DNA of 64,000 bases from Parapedobacter indicus (lineage in GTDB: Bacteria; Bacteroidota; Bacteroidia; Sphingobacteriales; Sphingobacteriaceae), in assembly GCF_900113765.1 (NCBI RefSeq), contig NZ_FOQO01000001.1, positions 1 through 64,000 of the forward strand, given 5' to 3'. A program made the translations under genes and the position numbers. Shown here piece by piece: positions 61,612-64,000 of the stretch (position 1 is the first letter of the stretch; the number at the start of each line of letters is the position of its first letter). Under the pieces are notes generated by a model. It saw only the letters and a list, made by a program, of their open reading frames with translations. It did not search any database and was not told the origin of the DNA.

Positions 61612-63606
61612 ATGAAAAAAGTAACCCTAGCAATTGGCACCACGTTGATGGTCTGCCTGTTGTGTGCCGTTTGGTCGGTACACGCCAAACCACGGAACAT
61701 CCTGCTGCAGACATACTCGGAGCAGGATGTATTGAAGCACCTGGCCCAGGGAGATAACTGGGTTCGGTTTCCCGATTATGCAGACCGGGAAGGCTGGAAT
61801 AAGCTGTCTGCCAGCTACCGTTCTGCTTATATCCAACGGGGAGAGGCCTATCTGGGGTATGACTGGCCGGCAGTCAATGCCACAGTCTACCTCGACTTTT
61901 CAAGAACCGGCAACCGTGCGGCTCAGGAAAAGATTTTCAACGAGCGCAGAAAGGCCTTTCAGTCGCTGGTGATGGCCGAGCTGGCAGAAGGGAAAGGACG
62001 TTTTCTCGACGACATCATCAATGGCATTTTTTCCTATTGTGAGCAGACGTATTGGGGGTATTCCGCGCATTTTTATCTCTACCGGAATCCGGATGGATCG
62101 CCACCCCCCGTGGCACATCCCACTACGGTCTTGCCGAATATCGACGACCCGATCATTGACCTGGGGGTTGGCGAGGTGGCGGCCGACTTGGCGTGGGCGT
62201 GGTACTTCTTCAAGGATGAATTTGATAAGGTAAGTCCCATCATCTCGAAGCGCGTTGTGGCCGAATTGAAACAAAAAGTAATCGAACCGTATTACACGCG
62301 GGATGACTACTGGTGGATTACAGGATGGGGCAGGGGAGCCGTGAATAACTGGACCCCGTGGTGCAATCAAAACGTGCTGCAATGCATTCTCCTTGTAGAA
62401 GATGACCCTGAAAAAAAAGCAAAGGGAATTTACAAATCCATGCGTTCCGTGGATTTGTTCCTGAACTCTTACGAGGATGACGGTGCCTGTAGCGAAGGAC
62501 CCTCGTATTGGGGTGCAGCAGGCGCAAAGATGTTTGAGTACCTCGACCTGCTGAAAAAAGTGACCGATGGCCATGTCGATATTTTTGACAACGAACTTGT
62601 CAAAAACATGGGCCGGTATATCTATCGAGTATACATAGGCAACGGAAATAACTTCGTGAATTTTGCCGACGCTCCCGCCCGTATGAATGCCCGGGCCGGC
62701 CTGATTTACCGGTACGGACAGGCCATTGATGATAGCGCTATGCAGGCTTTTGGTGCTTTCTTACTCAACAAGTACAACGTTGGGGAGACGGCGCCCGCCG
62801 GATCCATGTATCCCGTGCTGGAAGATATATTCAGTTTATCGGGATGGGATGCGGTAACCCCGGCAGAGCCCCTTATCGATTCATATTATTTCCCAGATAT
62901 GCAGATCGCTATCGGCCGCGAACACAAGGATAGCAACAATGGGTTCTATTTTGCCGCAAAGGGAGGGTCAAACGGCGAACAACATAACCACAACGACGTA
63001 GGATCCTTCATCTTATTTTACAACGGGAATCCCGTATTTGTAGATGCCGGCGTTGGCAGCTACACGGCCAAAACCTTCAGCGCCCAGCGGTATGATATCT
63101 GGACGATGCAGTCACTTTATCACAACCTGCCGGCCATCAATGGTGTGGCACAGAAAGAAGGGGGCAAGTTTAAAGCAACAGGCGCGCAATTCAACGCGGA
63201 AAAAAACAATGTAGACTTTTCCGTGGATATCGCCCAAGCCTACCCGGCTGAGGCAAATGTAGCTAGTTGGGTGCGCTCGTATTCGCTGCAACGCGCGAAA
63301 CAGCAGTTCGTAATCTCAGACCGCTACCGGCTGAATTCGGTAGCGGCAGGGGGCAGTGTGAACTTTGTGACGGATCTGGAGAGCCACTTGGAAAAGCCGG
63401 GATTGATGATCTTGAAAGGGGCTGATTTTGCCGTATCTTTAACTTACGATCCAAAAAAGGTGTCTGCGAAAGTGGAGACGGTGGCAATAGACGACAACAA
63501 GTTGTCAAATGCCTGGGGGCCGGAACTGCACCGATTGGTTTTTGAGATGACCGAGCAGAAGACAAATGGCGGGCTATCGTTTACGGTAAAAAATATAGAG
63601 AAATGA
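61612..63606 (+). CDS. heparinase II/III-type polysaccharide lyase
   Basis: A 664-residue secreted lyase (signal VTLAIGTTLMVCLLCAVWSVHA). The N-terminal (alpha/alpha) toroid spans about residues 60-390 and includes NNWTPWCNQN and DDGACSEGPSYWGAAG (Tyr 299, candidate catalytic Tyr). The C-terminal beta-sheet domain contains the heparinase II/III signature GEQHNHNDVGSFILFYNGNP with His 458 and His 460, followed by VFVDAG. These enzymes cut uronic-acid-containing glycans by beta-elimination, leaving an unsaturated uronate. The PL family (12, 21, 37 or another) cannot be fixed by eye. The GH88 gene that would process the product overlaps its end by 4 bases. Confidence 0.9.
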   Translation: MKKVTLAIGTTLMVCLLCAVWSVHAKPRNILLQTYSEQDVLKHLAQGDNWVRFPDYADREGWNKLSASYRSAYIQRGEAYLGYDWPAVNATVYLDFSRTGNRAAQEKIFNERRKAFQSLVMAELAEGKGRFLDDIINGIFSYCEQTYWGYSAHFYLYRNPDGSPPPVAHPTTVLPNIDDPIIDLGVGEVAADLAWAWYFFKDEFDKVSPIISKRVVAELKQKVIEPYYTRDDYWWITGWGRGAVNNWTPWCNQNVLQCILLVEDDPEKKAKGIYKSMRSVDLFLNSYEDDGACSEGPSYWGAAGAKMFEYLDLLKKVTDGHVDIFDNELVKNMGRYIYRVYIGNGNNFVNFADAPARMNARAGLIYRYGQAIDDSAMQAFGAFLLNKYNVGETAPAGSMYPVLEDIFSLSGWDAVTPAEPLIDSYYFPDMQIAIGREHKDSNNGFYFAAKGGSNGEQHNHNDVGSFILFYNGNPVFVDAGVGSYTAKTFSAQRYDIWTMQSLYHNLPAINGVAQKEGGKFKATGAQFNAEKNNVDFSVDIAQAYPAEANVASWVRSYSLQRAKQQFVISDRYRLNSVAAGGSVNFVTDLESHLEKPGLMILKGADFAVSLTYDPKKVSAKVETVAIDDNKLSNAWGPELHRLVFEMTEQKTNGGLSFTVKNIEK

Positions 63607-64000
63607 AAACAGGGATGCGATTGATTCTGCTATGGCTGTGTGGATGTATCATGGGGTGCCAGCCTCCGGGCGAAACAACGGAAAACACCGATTTTGATGT
63701 GGAAGCGTCTTTACAATATTGCCTGGTAAAAGCGGAAAAGACGTTGGCAGACATTCCCAAGGATTCCGTTTTCCCCCGTACGATTGCTCCGGGAGATAGC
63801 GCGTGGCGATACGTTGGCGTGCCCGATTGGACCAGTGGATTTTGGCCGGGGATGCTCTGATACCTATATGAATACAGCGGCGACAGCGCTTGGCGGTCTG
63901 CGGCCGACCGGTATTCACGGTACCTGATTCCGCTCTCCGAAAATCCGGCCAAAGACCATGACCTTGGGTTTCAGGTGTATTGCAGCTTTGGCAATGGCTA
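63603..64000 (+). pseudogene. GH88 unsaturated glucuronyl hydrolase, interrupted by TGA and cut by window edge
   Basis: The ATG overlaps the lyase stop (ATGA). The frame encodes a lipoprotein leader (LWLCGCIMGC) and the start of a GH88/GH105-type hydrolase (VEASLQYCLVKAEKTLADIP, VPDWTSGFWPGML), then meets TGA at 63858-63860. Reading on in the same frame gives YLYEYSGDSAWRSAADRYSR, then LSENPAKDHDLGFQVYCSFGNG to the window end, clearly the continuing family sequence. So only one codon separates two matching halves; TGG (Trp) to TGA is the simplest cause. The intact enzyme would hydrolyse the unsaturated uronate made by the upstream lyase. A sequencing error is the main alternative. Confidence 0.85.

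Noticed and set aside
63858-63860. TGA read as a recoded (sense) codon in GH88
   Set aside because: TGA serves as the normal stop of several genes here (for example hemN, ccoI and ettA), and no selenocysteine-type signal or reason for recoding is seen; a nonsense change or sequencing error is simpler.

Overview
The window comes from a Bacteroidota chromosome, most likely a member of the Sphingobacteriaceae (Pedobacter/Parapedobacter-like; genus is a guess). The reasons are four SusC/SusD pairs, three ECF-sigma/FecR pairs, a fused CcoN-CcoO oxidase subunit, a DUF4835-recN neighbourhood, and repeated use of the Bacteroidota -7 promoter box TAnnTTTG. I saw no rRNA, tRNA, CRISPR array, transposase or prophage gene.

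Layout. (1) 1-8860: glycan locus 1, with a LacI regulator divergent from two Tat-exported enzymes (TIM-barrel isomerase/epimerase and Gfo/Idh/MocA oxidoreductase), then SusC/SusD and a strong terminator. Its SusC has no STN signalling domain. (2) 8910-11742: an outer-membrane barrel protein overlapping a helix-hairpin-helix/barrel protein. (3) 11969-21964: glycan locus 2, with SusC/SusD, a sulfatase, ECF sigma, FecR and a second sulfatase, so sulfated glycans are the likely substrate. (4) 21985-26505: housekeeping genes (DUF4835, recN, fabI, a small lipoprotein, a hotdog thioesterase). (5) 26578-33950: glycan locus 3 (ECF sigma, FecR, SusC, SusD) with no carbohydrate enzyme; a secreted endonuclease/exonuclease/phosphatase-fold protein follows a strong hairpin. 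(6) clpC on the minus strand, then a gene-free stretch holding a repeat-like element of about 430 bp. (7) 38020-52641: ettA, a FixL-like PAS histidine kinase, a receiver-Crp fusion regulator, a stand-alone D-lactate-dehydrogenase N-domain with a Cys-rich tail, hemN, ccoI, ccoS, a small convergent gene, then ccoNO-ccoQ-ccoP-ccoG-ccoH and a SafE-like membrane protein. (8) An S41-type protease on the minus strand. (9) 54433-64000: glycan locus 4, with ECF sigma, FecR, SusC, SusD, a heparinase II/III-type lyase and a GH88 unsaturated glucuronyl hydrolase. The GH88 gene is cut by an in-frame TGA and also runs off the window.

Most interesting system. The microaerobic block looks like a self-contained oxygen-response circuit. 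The kinase PAS domain keeps the FixL proximal heme His and one distal-pocket Arg. The regulator joins a FixJ-like receiver to a FixK/FNR-like DNA-binding module in one protein. Two related palindromes (AGTGAT-N4-ATcACT) lie upstream of the LDH-like/hemN/ccoIS operon and of the ccoNO operon, and each is centred exactly 51.5 bp before the first base of a TAnnTTTG box. I infer that one kinase and one fused regulator replace the FixL-FixJ-FixK cascade and switch on cbb3 oxidase, its assembly factors, anaerobic heme synthesis and an uncharacterised Cys-tailed protein.

Loci 2 and 4 complement each other: locus 2 has sulfatases but no lyase, locus 4 has a lyase and GH88 but no sulfatase. This suggests joint use of a sulfated, uronate-containing glycan. 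The sulfatases need a formylglycine-generating maturase that is not in the window.
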